From assembly GCA_944990035.1 (NCBI GenBank), contig CALYLX010000142.1, positions 682,001 to 746,000 on the forward strand: a stretch of 64,000 nucleotides of DNA, in the 5' to 3' direction. Positions within the stretch are counted from its first letter, which is position 1. Each line of letters begins with the position of its first letter. A model generated the notes under the pieces. The model was not told the origin of the DNA. It saw nothing but the letters and a program-made list of their open reading frames with translations, and did no database searches. Shown piece after piece: positions 38,552 through 47,684 of the stretch. The stretch is from Clitopilus passeckerianus (Eukaryota; Basidiomycota; Agaricomycetes; Agaricales; Entolomataceae). A program made the translations under genes and the position numbers.

Positions 38552-39443
38552 GATTTGAATGGGAGAATCAGACCACTTTGTTTTCTTGCTTGCCGCTGTG
38601 TTGTGGGGTGTATCTGTTTACAGTACCGGTGGCCCATTCAGATTACCCTGTGGGGGGTTCAGAGATGCGTTGGATGAGCGGTCGTTGTGGGGCCTGCCAA
38701 ATAGACACCGAGGTGAATATGACTCGAGTCCGACCTAACAATCGCGTTTCAACTTTCAAGCAAAGATGTGGGTCACAGCCGCATATTTTCTCCCGCCTGT
38801 ACTCGAGTCAAACCCAAGACAGTTGAAGCTAAATATTTAAACCGACATTTAAAGTTCGCATAGCTTCGAGAATGCCATAGCCATCGCAAGTTCCGTGGTC
38901 AAAGGCGTCGGGAATATTCCCTCGCTAACCTTGCACAAACGTGTGTATTCAACTAATCCCCTTCTTTTCTCCAACCAATCCTCTTCTTTTCTCGGTACCG
39001 CCGGTATTTACTCTTGCAAAGATTCTGGCAATCTATCCTTTGCCAAGCTCGAAGCTGCAATTGAGTTGGACAACATCGTTGCAGCATGCTGGGCTATTTT
39101 TAGAACCATAACTGCTGAGGTTATCTTGTGATCGCATCTAATCTTATCTTGCGTGATCGCGGTGATCTGGCCGGACGATATCCCCGAAAAGTACAACGCC
39201 TGACCTCGTTGGTAACGGCAATGATGGGGACATTGGTGTATTGTGCGGTATCTGGCTTTCGACCTAGCGCTCTAACAGTCGACGTCGTCGAGGGCTAGCA
39301 CCTCTTTCTTTCCTTTCTCTTTTCTTATTTTTCTCTTCCTTGATATTGGAACGCTTGCCTGGAGCAAGGACAGAGTTGTCTAGCACTACTTCTAGTCAGC
39401 AGGCCGACAATTCATTCATTCATTCTCGATTAAATTATACAAT
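38552..39443. other. Intergenic region
   Basis: About 890 bp between the dynactin stop and the next start. A pyrimidine-rich tract (CTTTCTTTCCTTTCTC..., about 39304-39340) and a CATTCATTCATT run just before 39430 probably belong to the promoter of the downstream membrane protein gene. Nothing else is recognised. Confidence 0.5.
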
Positions 39444-40484
39444 ATGGCATCCGACACCTCGACGACCGCAGCGGAGGGTTCCTCTTCGACTTCCCTGAGC
39501 ACCTCTGAAGAGGCATCCCGACCAGATCCTGGGCCGCTGCCGACGAAACGCGGAGAGATAGGATATGTGGAACCAGTAGAGGGAACAGAAGGAATTACAA
39601 GCTCGAGTCCAGAACCTACCTTGCCAGCCAGGCACCCAGCAGATAGAGATGCATCTCAGCCATCTCCTGCAGCCACCACAGCTGCTCTTTCCCCTACAAC
39701 TGCGGCTTCCCAGCTCTCCACACCGTCAACCCCCAGCTCCGCCCTTGTAAACCCCGATAAGACAAAGAAATCGCGTTTTGAGCAGAAATGCTTCGGAGGG
39801 TTGATCCTGGGTTCATTGCTTGCATTTATCGGCCAATTCATTTTCCTCGGTGGAACGATTGCAGGCTGGGTTCTCGTCGTCATGACCCTTAGCAAACCCG
39901 CACCATCATCCTCGTCTGACTCTTCAGATTCAGATGGGTCGGGCAACGGCTTTGGCAACTCCGTCATCTTCGTCCACGTCCTCTTCGTTGTAGCCTCCCT
40001 CGGTCAACTCCTCTTCATCGAGCGCCGCATCTGGCGTCTACGCGCCGAACGCTACAACCACTTACATCCTGGAGAAGTCCTACCTGTATCGCATCGAAGG
40101 CGCTGGTTGGGTGATCCTACCGCAATCGCGTTCAGCCCGTGGAATCGGCCTCCTCTACCTACCTATGCTGCAGCCCTCCGGGAGAGCGGCTCGGGGACAG
40201 GAGACGTCGAGGATCATATGATTGCGGTTCCACCACCACCGGCATACGGGAACACGCGAGGAAGCAGATTGTTACTTACCGGCTTCCTCAGAGATAGTTT
40301 GCGGGCACAAAGACCCCCCTCTGTGCATAGTCAAACGAGCCAGAGGGATCTCGAGGGGGCTGGAAGTCGGCCGATTAGTTACAGAAGTAAAGACGAGGAG
40401 TGGGATGAAATTCAGGACGCTGATAGGGCTAGGAGATTGGAAGAAACTTTGGCGAGGTTGGAACGGCCGACGTCAAGGAATTAG
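39444..40484 (+). CDS. Membrane protein with PPxY motif
   Basis: A single-exon frame of 346 residues. The first 110 residues are Ser/Thr/Pro-rich and probably cytosolic or disordered. Hydrophobic stretches at about 117-149 and 173-192 form two membrane helices with a short Ser/Asp loop between them. The tail holds LPTY (238-241) and PPPPAY (263-268). The PPxY form is the binding site of WW domains such as those of Nedd4/Rsp5 ubiquitin ligases, so the protein could be a ligase adaptor or a sorted cargo; this is an inference. The arrangement is common in agaricomycete genomes, but I know no tested function. Confidence 0.8.
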   Translation: MASDTSTTAAEGSSSTSLSTSEEASRPDPGPLPTKRGEIGYVEPVEGTEGITSSSPEPTLPARHPADRDASQPSPAATTAALSPTTAASQLSTPSTPSSALVNPDKTKKSRFEQKCFGGLILGSLLAFIGQFIFLGGTIAGWVLVVMTLSKPAPSSSSDSSDSDGSGNGFGNSVIFVHVLFVVASLGQLLFIERRIWRLRAERYNHLHPGEVLPVSHRRRWLGDPTAIAFSPWNRPPLPTYAAALRESGSGTGDVEDHMIAVPPPPAYGNTRGSRLLLTGFLRDSLRAQRPPSVHSQTSQRDLEGAGSRPISYRSKDEEWDEIQDADRARRLEETLARLERPTSRN

Positions 40485-40580
40485 GGTACCTCATCTGTTT
40501 GTCCGTCGTCCGAGAAGTTTATTTGTAAGGATATTTACTCGGAGAATTTACGAAATCTGTAGTAGAGATCTATCCCTACG

Positions 40581-40608
40581 GTATGGTCGCCGACTGGGAC
40601 AATGGTCT
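40581..40608 (+). repeat. Left terminal inverted repeat and TACG duplication
   Basis: Begins GTATGGTCGCCGACTGGG and ends with AATGGTCT. It is identical over 28 bp to the reverse complement of 46927-46954. The sequences diverge immediately inside (GTTTCC against AAATTG), so the repeat end is sharp. TACG precedes it at 40577-40580. Confidence 0.92.
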
Positions 40609-40617
40609 GTTTCCACT

Positions 40618-40737
40618 GATGGGAAGTATGGGAGTGATGGGAACTCACTAACATCGGGTCTCCTGGCACTCCGTGACAGGAAACCTTTGAATATACGATG
40701 TTTATTAGAATAATTCCCACCACGCGCTGATGGGAAT
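40618..40737 (+). repeat. Left subterminal motif cluster
   Basis: The word GATGGGAA occurs at 40618-40625, 40636-40643 and 40729-40736, and ATTCCCA/TGGGAAT form a small inverted pair (40713-40719 with 40731-40737). Similar words occur near the other end of the element. Subterminal repeats of this sort are often bound by transposases; here that role is inferred. Confidence 0.6.
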
Positions 40738-41685
40738 GTTGAGGAATGCCTGTGTTCGGAAGGTGTGAAGACATATACATGATTCATGGTGTGTGGGAGT
40801 GTGTACCGTGCATTGTCACTCTCATACTTTGAATTTTATGCTTGATTTTATTCATACTTTAGCCTGCTACCGGAGACTCGCAAGAGCAGAAACTGAAGCT
40901 TGGGGAGTGCTGCCAGGATCTCGCATGCCCTGGCCATGCCCGAGGCTATCGCCGGGTTCGTGATCATACTTAGGCCTTGGAGATTTAACAAGTCCAAATA
41001 ACACGGTACGCGTCCGCGGTGGGGTCCGAATATTTGCCGCTGACAAAAGTTTCTTTGCGCCACTGCATTTGGCCCGGCGTACATGAAATGAGAGTTCCAA
41101 TGTGCGGGAATGAGACTCTACTAAAGGCTTGAGCCATTCTCATAGCTCCTGTATATGCCAAAGGAAGTTGTCTGCCCATTCAGTCAACCAATGCTTTCCT
41201 AGGTGGTTTCTAGTTCAAGTGACGCGCCCTGCTGATGAGATTTGATAACAGTATAAGAGATCCATTGTGTCTCCACACGGAAATTCCGTGGGCTATCCTG
41301 GAGTTAACCCATGATCAACAATATGACTCATTTGTGAGCTTGGGCCTGTCTAAAAATGTGCAACAAAATGAAACTATGCGCAGTGGTTTGAAATTTAGAA
41401 TAATTATGGATATGAATCTCTCTAACCGAGCCCCATAAGCCAGTGCATGAGGCAGCATGACAAGGTGTTCAGAAGAATTACTCCGACTCGTCACACTTCT
41501 GTGGAGGCAACTAGTATCTCGTGAATTTATCTATTGCAAAATGAGTCGGAATAATAAGGTTGCCTCAGAGCGAGCATGTGCATTCATGGTTGGCCTTGAC
41601 AATGATCACACTCGTGAGCGGTTTGCAAGGACATATGAGTGGCGAATCTCTGAGAAACATCGGCAGAAATCATATGGGTCTTCTG

Positions 41686-41693
41686 TATAAAAG
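41686..41693 (+). promoter_or_regulatory. TATA box of the transposase gene
   Basis: TATAAAAG lies about 115 bp upstream of the transposase ATG at 41808. A pyrimidine-rich stretch (ACTCCCTCCCTCTCTC) follows it. Position and sequence fit a core promoter inside the element. Confidence 0.55.
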
Positions 41694-41807
41694 CCTTTCA
41701 TTTGTGTAGAGCGGGATCAGCAGCAGGCTAGCAGCAAACCCACTCGACTCCCTCCCTCTCTCGGGCTTTCACACACAGCTTCTATATCTACTTGCATTAC
41801 TCCTCGT

Positions 41808-43432
41808 ATGTCTGAATCCTCTCACAACCGCAACCCCAAAGGGAAGAACCAGTACAGTGGCGAGAACGCGCTCCGTAAGTTCTTTAAGCGCGTACAGAAT
41901 TACATTGTCAGTCTCTTACCCTCCGTACTACATTTTGGACAGCTTCTGCAAAGGACCCAGCCTTTGCCGCTATTCTGAGGGGTTATCATGCAGAAGGGAA
42001 AGAGAGCAACGAGAACATTGCAGGGTTGCTAGAGACCGAGCACGGAATCAAGATGAGGTGGGTACAATTCACGAGCGATCCTACACACGACTCATTATGA
42101 TTTATATGTCACTTTAGCGCATCCACCGTGAAGAATCGACGCAGGGAGCTAGGATTAACCAGCAGTTCCGTGACTATCAAGCGAATGGACCCATTGGCGG
42201 CCGAACAACTGGTTCTTAACCAGATGGCTCAAGACGTGGCCGGTCGGGCTGGAATCAAGACCATTTGGCACAATCTTGCCTTCGGTGAAGGCGTCCATCT
42301 TCCTCGGTACGTTTGCCTTAATGCGCCTATCACTGCTCAACAATTTGATTATCGCACTAGTGATTTCGTCCACAAGGTCATGCGTACCCACGCACCAGAG
42401 GGTTTGCGCTGAGAGCCCCAACTGCTCGGCGCATTCCACGGTCCGACAAGCATCCAATTGGAATTCATGAGGCTTGGAGTGCCGACGGGCATGATAAACT
42501 CTACCGGATTGGCTTCCCCATATGGGGTGTGGTTGACGACGCAACTGGTAAATGGCTTGGTCTATGGACGGTTCCAAGCAACAGGCGGGGCCACACAATT
42601 GCCTTTCTGCTCCTGGAATTGATCATCCAGACCGGTGGTATGTCAATCATCCTGTTCTAGAGCTTTTGAGTCAGTTATCAATCTACACCCAGGAATGCCA
42701 TTGCAGCTATTGACGGATAAAGGGTCAGAGACAACTCGAGCCTTTGGGATCATGAAGACACTGAGGTGAGTTTACTGGCTTTCAAACATGACAACGAGTC
42801 ACGACTGATAGATACTGCGTAGGGAGATTTTTGCACCTGAGATCGATGCTAACGAGCTGCCTCCCCACCGCTATCTGAGGAGCGTACATAACATTTCCAT
42901 TGAACGCTCGTGGAAATCCCTTCGAGCTGATGTAGGTGATACAGCAGTCCAGGCATTTGAATCTAGGGAAGAGGGTGTTTATAATGATCAGGATCCAGTT
43001 CAATTGTAAATACTTTGTCTTCTAAATGAATCACACTTCGTAGATTGATGCTCAACCAACAGTGAGCTTGTTCAGTGGCTCTGGTCCAAGCTTATCCAGG
43101 AGTCCCTTGACAACTTTGTAGCCCGGCGCAATTCTGCCAAGATGCGAAAGCAGATTAACAAACCAGGTCCATCAGGAATGTCAAGAAATGATGCATTCCG
43201 CGATCCTGCCGCTTGGAATGGCCGCAATTGCCTAATTGCTATTCCTCCTGAGGCCACTCCGGTGCTACGTGAGCTGCAGGGTCTGCAACTAGAGGGTGAC
43301 TCATCTCTCATCTCGTTCTCTACCGAAGAGTATGCTACCAAGGCTCAAAATGTTTATGATTCTCTTGGCATTCAGAAACTTACTTTTCAGAATGTCTGGA
43401 CCGTATTTAAGGCTATGCATGCAAAGATGTAA
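41808..43432 (+). pseudogene. Integrase-core-like DDE transposase, one-base frameshift
   Basis: Exons starting at ATG 41808 (MSESSHNRNPKGKNQYSGENA) read through a helix-turn-helix-like part (NIAGLLETEHGIKMSASTVK, then NRRRELGL) into a catalytic core. The presumed acidic triad is WSADGHDKL (D), LLTDKGSETT (D) and ISIERSWKSL (E), in the order seen in rve-like integrases. The C-terminal part reads FELVQWLWSKLIQESLDNF and KPGPSGMSRNDAF. Five to six short introns splice in phase. One problem remains: at 42401-42406 (GAGGGTTTGCGC) one base is missing, so EGF...ALRAPTARR is split between two frames and a TGA follows at once. Either the copy is dead or the base was lost in sequencing. I know this protein type as a widespread, unstudied agaricomycete family. 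Confidence 0.83.
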
Positions 43433-43589
43433 AAAATCAATAGATATGTTGCTATAATACTATTACACATCTACGCTATCATAGTCTTAACTATTCAAGC
43501 TTTGTTCTTCCGGGCTGGCGCTGATGCCTTTGACGGCCATCCTAGAAAGGATCATCAGTTGAGCTGTTGGCGTAGTGCCAGTGAAGAAT

Positions 43590-46181
43590 TCACGCACCAA
43601 CTCTTAAAGGGCCACGGGATAAGTTGGCAGGCTGCTCGTCATCCTCAGAGGACCCAACAGAGATTGGCTTGGAGGCAGCCGGCTTGAGCGAGGGTTTAGA
43701 TTTCTTGCGTGCAGGTCGAACCGGAGACAAGGAAGGGGCCCTGTACGCATCTGAGTCATCACCATTGCCGTCTACAATCAGGGTCTCGAGACCAAGAGCA
43801 TTGCAGATGCGATTGCGTGAACAATCCTTGAGATGATGAGCAAGGCAGCGGTCGATTGCCTTTGTACCTTGGTTCCAGTAGATTTGATCGGCCTTCCTCC
43901 CACCGGACCTGTCAAGGGGTGAGTTGACGTTGACCAATGTTTGTCGCACGTACGAGTGATGCTGAGGGTCGAGAAGGTGCAAGATACCATTCTTGTCCCG
44001 CATACCTACGAAAGAATGAGATTTATCGCCAATGGTGATGAATATACTCTCACCTTGAAGATCACAGAGAACATAGTTACCTCGGGACATCCTGATGACA
44101 TAGTGCATGAAGGCGTGAATTGCTGTCGTCATGGTGTCACCGTCTGCTGGTGGCGGCCCCGCATCCTCATTTCCCGTGAATTTCTCGATAGGCTTGTCAA
44201 TTGGGCTGCAGGGAAGAAGCCGAGTAGCAATGAAGTCCTTGAAGGTAAGGCCGCACGGTGGTGTGCTATCTGCGAATGATCCCAAGATGGCACCCTCCAG
44301 GTTGAATCGGAATTCTAATGTGTTATATCAGTAACGGAAGTAAGAGGGGATCTGTGCTCTTACGTGGCATCGGTACCCCTACTTCCTTGGCATACTCTAC
44401 AAACGAGTCCCGAAAAGCCTCGCCTTGAACCAAATTCCCGTATTCTGCTTTGAGGCGCTTGAGATTCTCTAATTCATCGATGAGGTCATCACTTGCTTGT
44501 GTAAGTGCATATTCCTCTCCGTTGAAGCGCGCCTGGATTTGAAAATGTCAGTATGGACAAGAAGTGATTGGTTGGTTTGACGTACATAGACGGCAATCTT
44601 TACAGAGCCTTCGCCGATAAACCCAGTAGTATGGTACTCCTTCTTCTCATGCGCAAGCTTTTGTCCCAGTAGCCAGTCGTTGGAAATGTCAATGGTCTCC
44701 AGCTTAGTGGAAGGGGTGAAAACAACTTCGACACCGTCCATGATTGCAGTGGTGCGGGTGAACACAGCCTTGAGCATTGGGGCGTCACGGGAGTACTGTT
44801 TGGGCCGGGGTGGCCAGGCGCTCGAACGTCGTTGATGTGATACCAGTGCGGAAGGGCGGGTTGAAGTCTGTGGGGTAGTCAACTGTGAGGCCTTTCGCTT
44901 GGTACCAAGAGAACCAGAGCTGGGTTCCGAGCTTGCGCCAGTGCTTTGGACCCGGCTGTCACGAGGTTTGACCGTAGAGTGCATATCCAAGGCAGGATGT
45001 CCTGAGCCTCCGTAGTACTGCAAGCAATGAGTTTGTAAACATCACATTGGCTGCATAAGAACAAGGTGCTGCGTACCAGTTGTTCTTCATCACAAACAAG
45101 TCTCAGTTCAAGAGTACGACGCTCTCGCCCGGTCTTGGATACATAGTCAAGGGTGCAGTACTCTTCGAAAAGTTCGCGGATGGTTCCTTCCGTGATGAGC
45201 TGGTTCTTGAGTCGCATGGCGTCTGTGTCTGGTTTCTTGGTTTCCTTGCCGTCCTTTGGAGCATAGTAAGTTAGCATTTGCCTGTTGGACCGTTCATCAT
45301 TAGCTAATTGGCATGACTAGTAGGGACAGTCATATAGTATGAGTCCTACTCACCTATTGATACTGGCGGCATCCGGGAAATCTCGCTCATGAAATGTTTT
45401 GACAGCTTCGATCATCTGCCCAACGGCTGCGTAAGTGGCCGTGTCATCTGAAAATGTTGCTCTCGATTGTGTTTGCATAATCTGCGAACATGTAGTTAGT
45501 TTGGATTTCCCAAGCGGGAGAACATGTACGAACTCGAGACATTACATTAATACCCTTTTCTGCTTTCATCACCCATAGTGCACTATTGACGACAATCTTG
45601 GGGCCCTTTTCACGAGAGGCTTGTTTCTCGTTCAAGATCTGCTGGGTGGCAGATGGCGCCGTGACCGGTTTGCCAAAGCGATGGGTGGTGGTGGGTGTAT
45701 CACTGTTGATGCGCTTCCCTCCACCAACGAGTCGAGTTTCAGAGGCGGTGCTTTGATGAGTAGAGACACAATCATTGAGTTGAGTGGCTGAAGGAAGCTC
45801 CCTAGTGGCTCGAAGCAGATGAGTCAACTGCTCAACCGCTTCGGGTACCAGCCTTAGAGAGGGAGGGATCTTTCCTGCTGCCGCTACAAGTGTACTGTTA
45901 GGTTGAAAACTGTTGGGAAGAACTATCACGTACCATAGATTTGACAGCACCCATTGCAGACCGCAGACATGAGATTGGGGTATATAAGGGAACATGCCTT
46001 GCAGTGGTTTTGCGCCTAGCAACAGACATTTAGTGCAATTTCCTCACAGAACAAGCACACTAACCTTAATAGCCTCTTTCTCTGTCTCCGAGAGCCCAAC
46101 AAGTGCTTGACATTTTAGACATTGCGCGTGCTGGGGCCCAAGGCGGTCAAAGTCAAAGCTGCAGCCTTTACAAACAGTCAT
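43590..46181 (-). CDS. Alpha-type protein kinase carried in the transposon
   Basis: The minus-strand exons read from ATG 46181. Residues 1-63 carry two CxxC pairs twice (C4/C7/C21/C24 and C44/C47/C59/C62), a likely double zinc-binding module. A Ser/Thr-rich linker and a helical part (NSALWVMKAEKGINV, HDTATYAAVGQMIEAVKTF) follow. The kinase domain has TTGFIGEGSVKIAVY, then FIATRLLPCSP, YVLCDLQG (44054-44074), LLDPQHH (about 43956-43970), NQGTKAIDRC and a final Cys/His cluster HLKDCSRNRICNALGL. These match alpha-kinases (MHCK/eEF2K type), atypical enzymes that phosphorylate Ser/Thr in helical targets; the substrate is unknown. A basic tail ends at 43590. No stop or frameshift was found, unlike the neighbouring transposase. 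Confidence 0.83.
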
Positions 46182-46501
46182 TCTGTCCGTTGCAACTGAG
46201 GGCCAGAGGGTAAAACTTCATGGTAACCGGTCTGTGGTGCGTCGGAAAGTGCCAGACCATTGTCCTCTTCGTACAGTTGGGTGAGTAGCCTGTCTTGAGG
46301 TGACTTAGGTAGTTCTGAGGGATCCTTGATGAATTCAACACGCGATGGCATATCTGACCCAGATGCTTCGATAGATAATAAACTAGAAGAAAATAGATGT
46401 ATTAATGTTCTTGTTGAGAACTGATGACCGTGCAGAGCTTGTGCGTGGACATCGTCGCGTCGTGAAGTTCGAATGAGCCTGACCAGCTGTGCCAAGTTCA
46501 T
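46178..46501 (-). other. Upstream ORF before the alpha-kinase
   Basis: An ATG-led frame of 107 codons (MNLAQLVRLIRTSRRDD...) ends in a TGA that overlaps the kinase start codon as ATGA. It contains a possible 39-nt intron and the coherent stretch MPSRVEFIKDPSELPKSPQ. It may be an upstream ORF, a 5' exon that joins by a splice I did not find, or a chance frame. No family is recognised. Confidence 0.35.
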
Positions 46502-46743
46502 TGGTTTGGCAAACGGGTTTGCCTTATATGGGATATATTCTCACGGTCAAACCCCGTTGCGTCTGTAGCTCAAGCAACGCGGAGGGGGCTTGTCATTCCC
46601 TGTTCTGCCCCAAGTTACCCAAAGGATATCTCATTGTACGGCCATAATGTACGTGTTTGCTGAAATCCCCTGTATTTACATAGATACAAACTTATGCCTC
46701 CAATATTCATGGTACCAGTGCCAACTCTCAGGGTCATTAAGGC

Positions 46744-46798
46744 AATTCCCACCAGCTCAACTTCGGGAATAGTTCCCAATAATTGGCTGGTGGGAATT
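46744..46798. repeat. Right subterminal inverted repeat
   Basis: AATTCCCACCAGC at 46744-46756 pairs perfectly with GCTGGTGGGAATT at 46786-46798, separated by 29 bp that contain GGGAATAGTTCCC. It shares the TTCCCAYC core with the left end of the element. Confidence 0.75.
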
Positions 46799-46926
46799 TT
46801 CTTATCGCTTGAGAGCAATTTTCAACGTCAAACGATGTCGTCGTTGAACGTAACACATTGGCCGTCACACCATGCAAGGACCCCATCAGTTCGGCAATCC
46901 TCGGCACAAACTACCGACATCAATTT

Positions 46927-46954
46927 AGACCATTGTCCCAGTCGGCGACCATAC
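46927..46954 (-). repeat. Right terminal inverted repeat and TACG duplication
   Basis: Reverse complement of the left terminal repeat, without mismatch over 28 bp. TACG follows at 46955-46958, the same four bases that precede the left repeat. Confidence 0.92.
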
Positions 46955-46958
46955 TACG

Positions 46959-47684
46959 GAGTCTTGTGACGGCCCCGTCAATGTTAGACGCTCAAAGAAA
47001 AGCGTTTCCATCGGCTGGCAGAGACTTCTCCCAATTTTCCTGGTGCATACCGTCGGCTGCTAATATGCCAGAGTTTGAGTGGGCTGGATCATTTTCCTGA
47101 AGATTTCTCTCTTTGTCGGTGCATACTTCACTAGTACTCTGGCGGTCCTAGCGGAACTCCTATTATTCTTTGGAGAGGATTACTTAGCATTGGACATTGA
47201 GGAGCTTCAATGATTAGCATCTGGTGGTTGCGCCATTCGCACTACAACAGACCCTCGAGGATTAGTTAAGAAAGGTACAAAAAGCCAAAGAAAGGGTGTC
47301 ACTGTTTGGCTTGACTTGGCGCTGGTACCTGAACGCTCCGAGTCATTTGCACTTGCTTACAGATCAATGACGCCGGTTTAGGGAAAGCACAGGCTCGTTT
47401 GATGATCGTCGCAACCCCGTCGTCTACTGAACTCGGTATCAGGGCGGAGCGTGGTCTCCTCGTTCTACGGAGATTCCTCTGAATGCTTTCAAAGCATTAT
47501 TCTTTTATGGAAATGACTCATGGGATCAACTCTGACATACCTATGACACCCTGGAATCTGTGACCGTTAATAAAGAGCTTTGGTTCGAACCATGAAAGGG
47601 GTATCTTCTCTCTCACATACTCTTGACGTGTTCAAGACGCTATCTCCTCATCATCCTACCTGATCCCAAAGTACCTTTGATCTA
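46959..47684. other. Spacer between transposon and arrestin-like gene
   Basis: About 730 bp with short frames only. The last 100 bp (CTCACATACTCTTGACG... to CTGATCCC) probably carry the promoter and leader of the next gene. The word TTGGTTCGAACC at about 47580-47591 resembles a tRNA T-loop, but no cloverleaf forms. Confidence 0.45.

Larger units (their letters stand above)
40581..46954. mobile_element. 6.4-kb TIR transposon with transposase and alpha-kinase
   Basis: A perfect 28-bp inverted repeat bounds this stretch (40581-40608 and 46927-46954), and the four bases TACG stand directly outside both ends (40577-40580 and 46955-46958), as expected for a target-site duplication. Inside are two convergent genes: a DDE integrase-core-like transposase at 41808-43432 and an alpha-type kinase at 43590-46181, with stop codons about 160 bp apart. 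Several GRTGGGAA/TTCCCAYC words lie near both ends and could be transposase binding sites. The transposase appears to carry a one-base deletion, so this copy is probably not autonomous. The left 1.2 kb and right 0.4 kb are mostly non-coding. The superfamily is not assigned with certainty. Confidence 0.87.

Noticed and set aside
43590..46181. Idea that the alpha-kinase is an ordinary host gene next to a transposase
   Set aside because: It lies wholly inside the terminal repeats and its promoter region holds the right subterminal repeats.
47570..47610. tRNA-like T-loop word GGTTCGAACC
   Set aside because: No acceptor, D- or anticodon arm can be formed around it.
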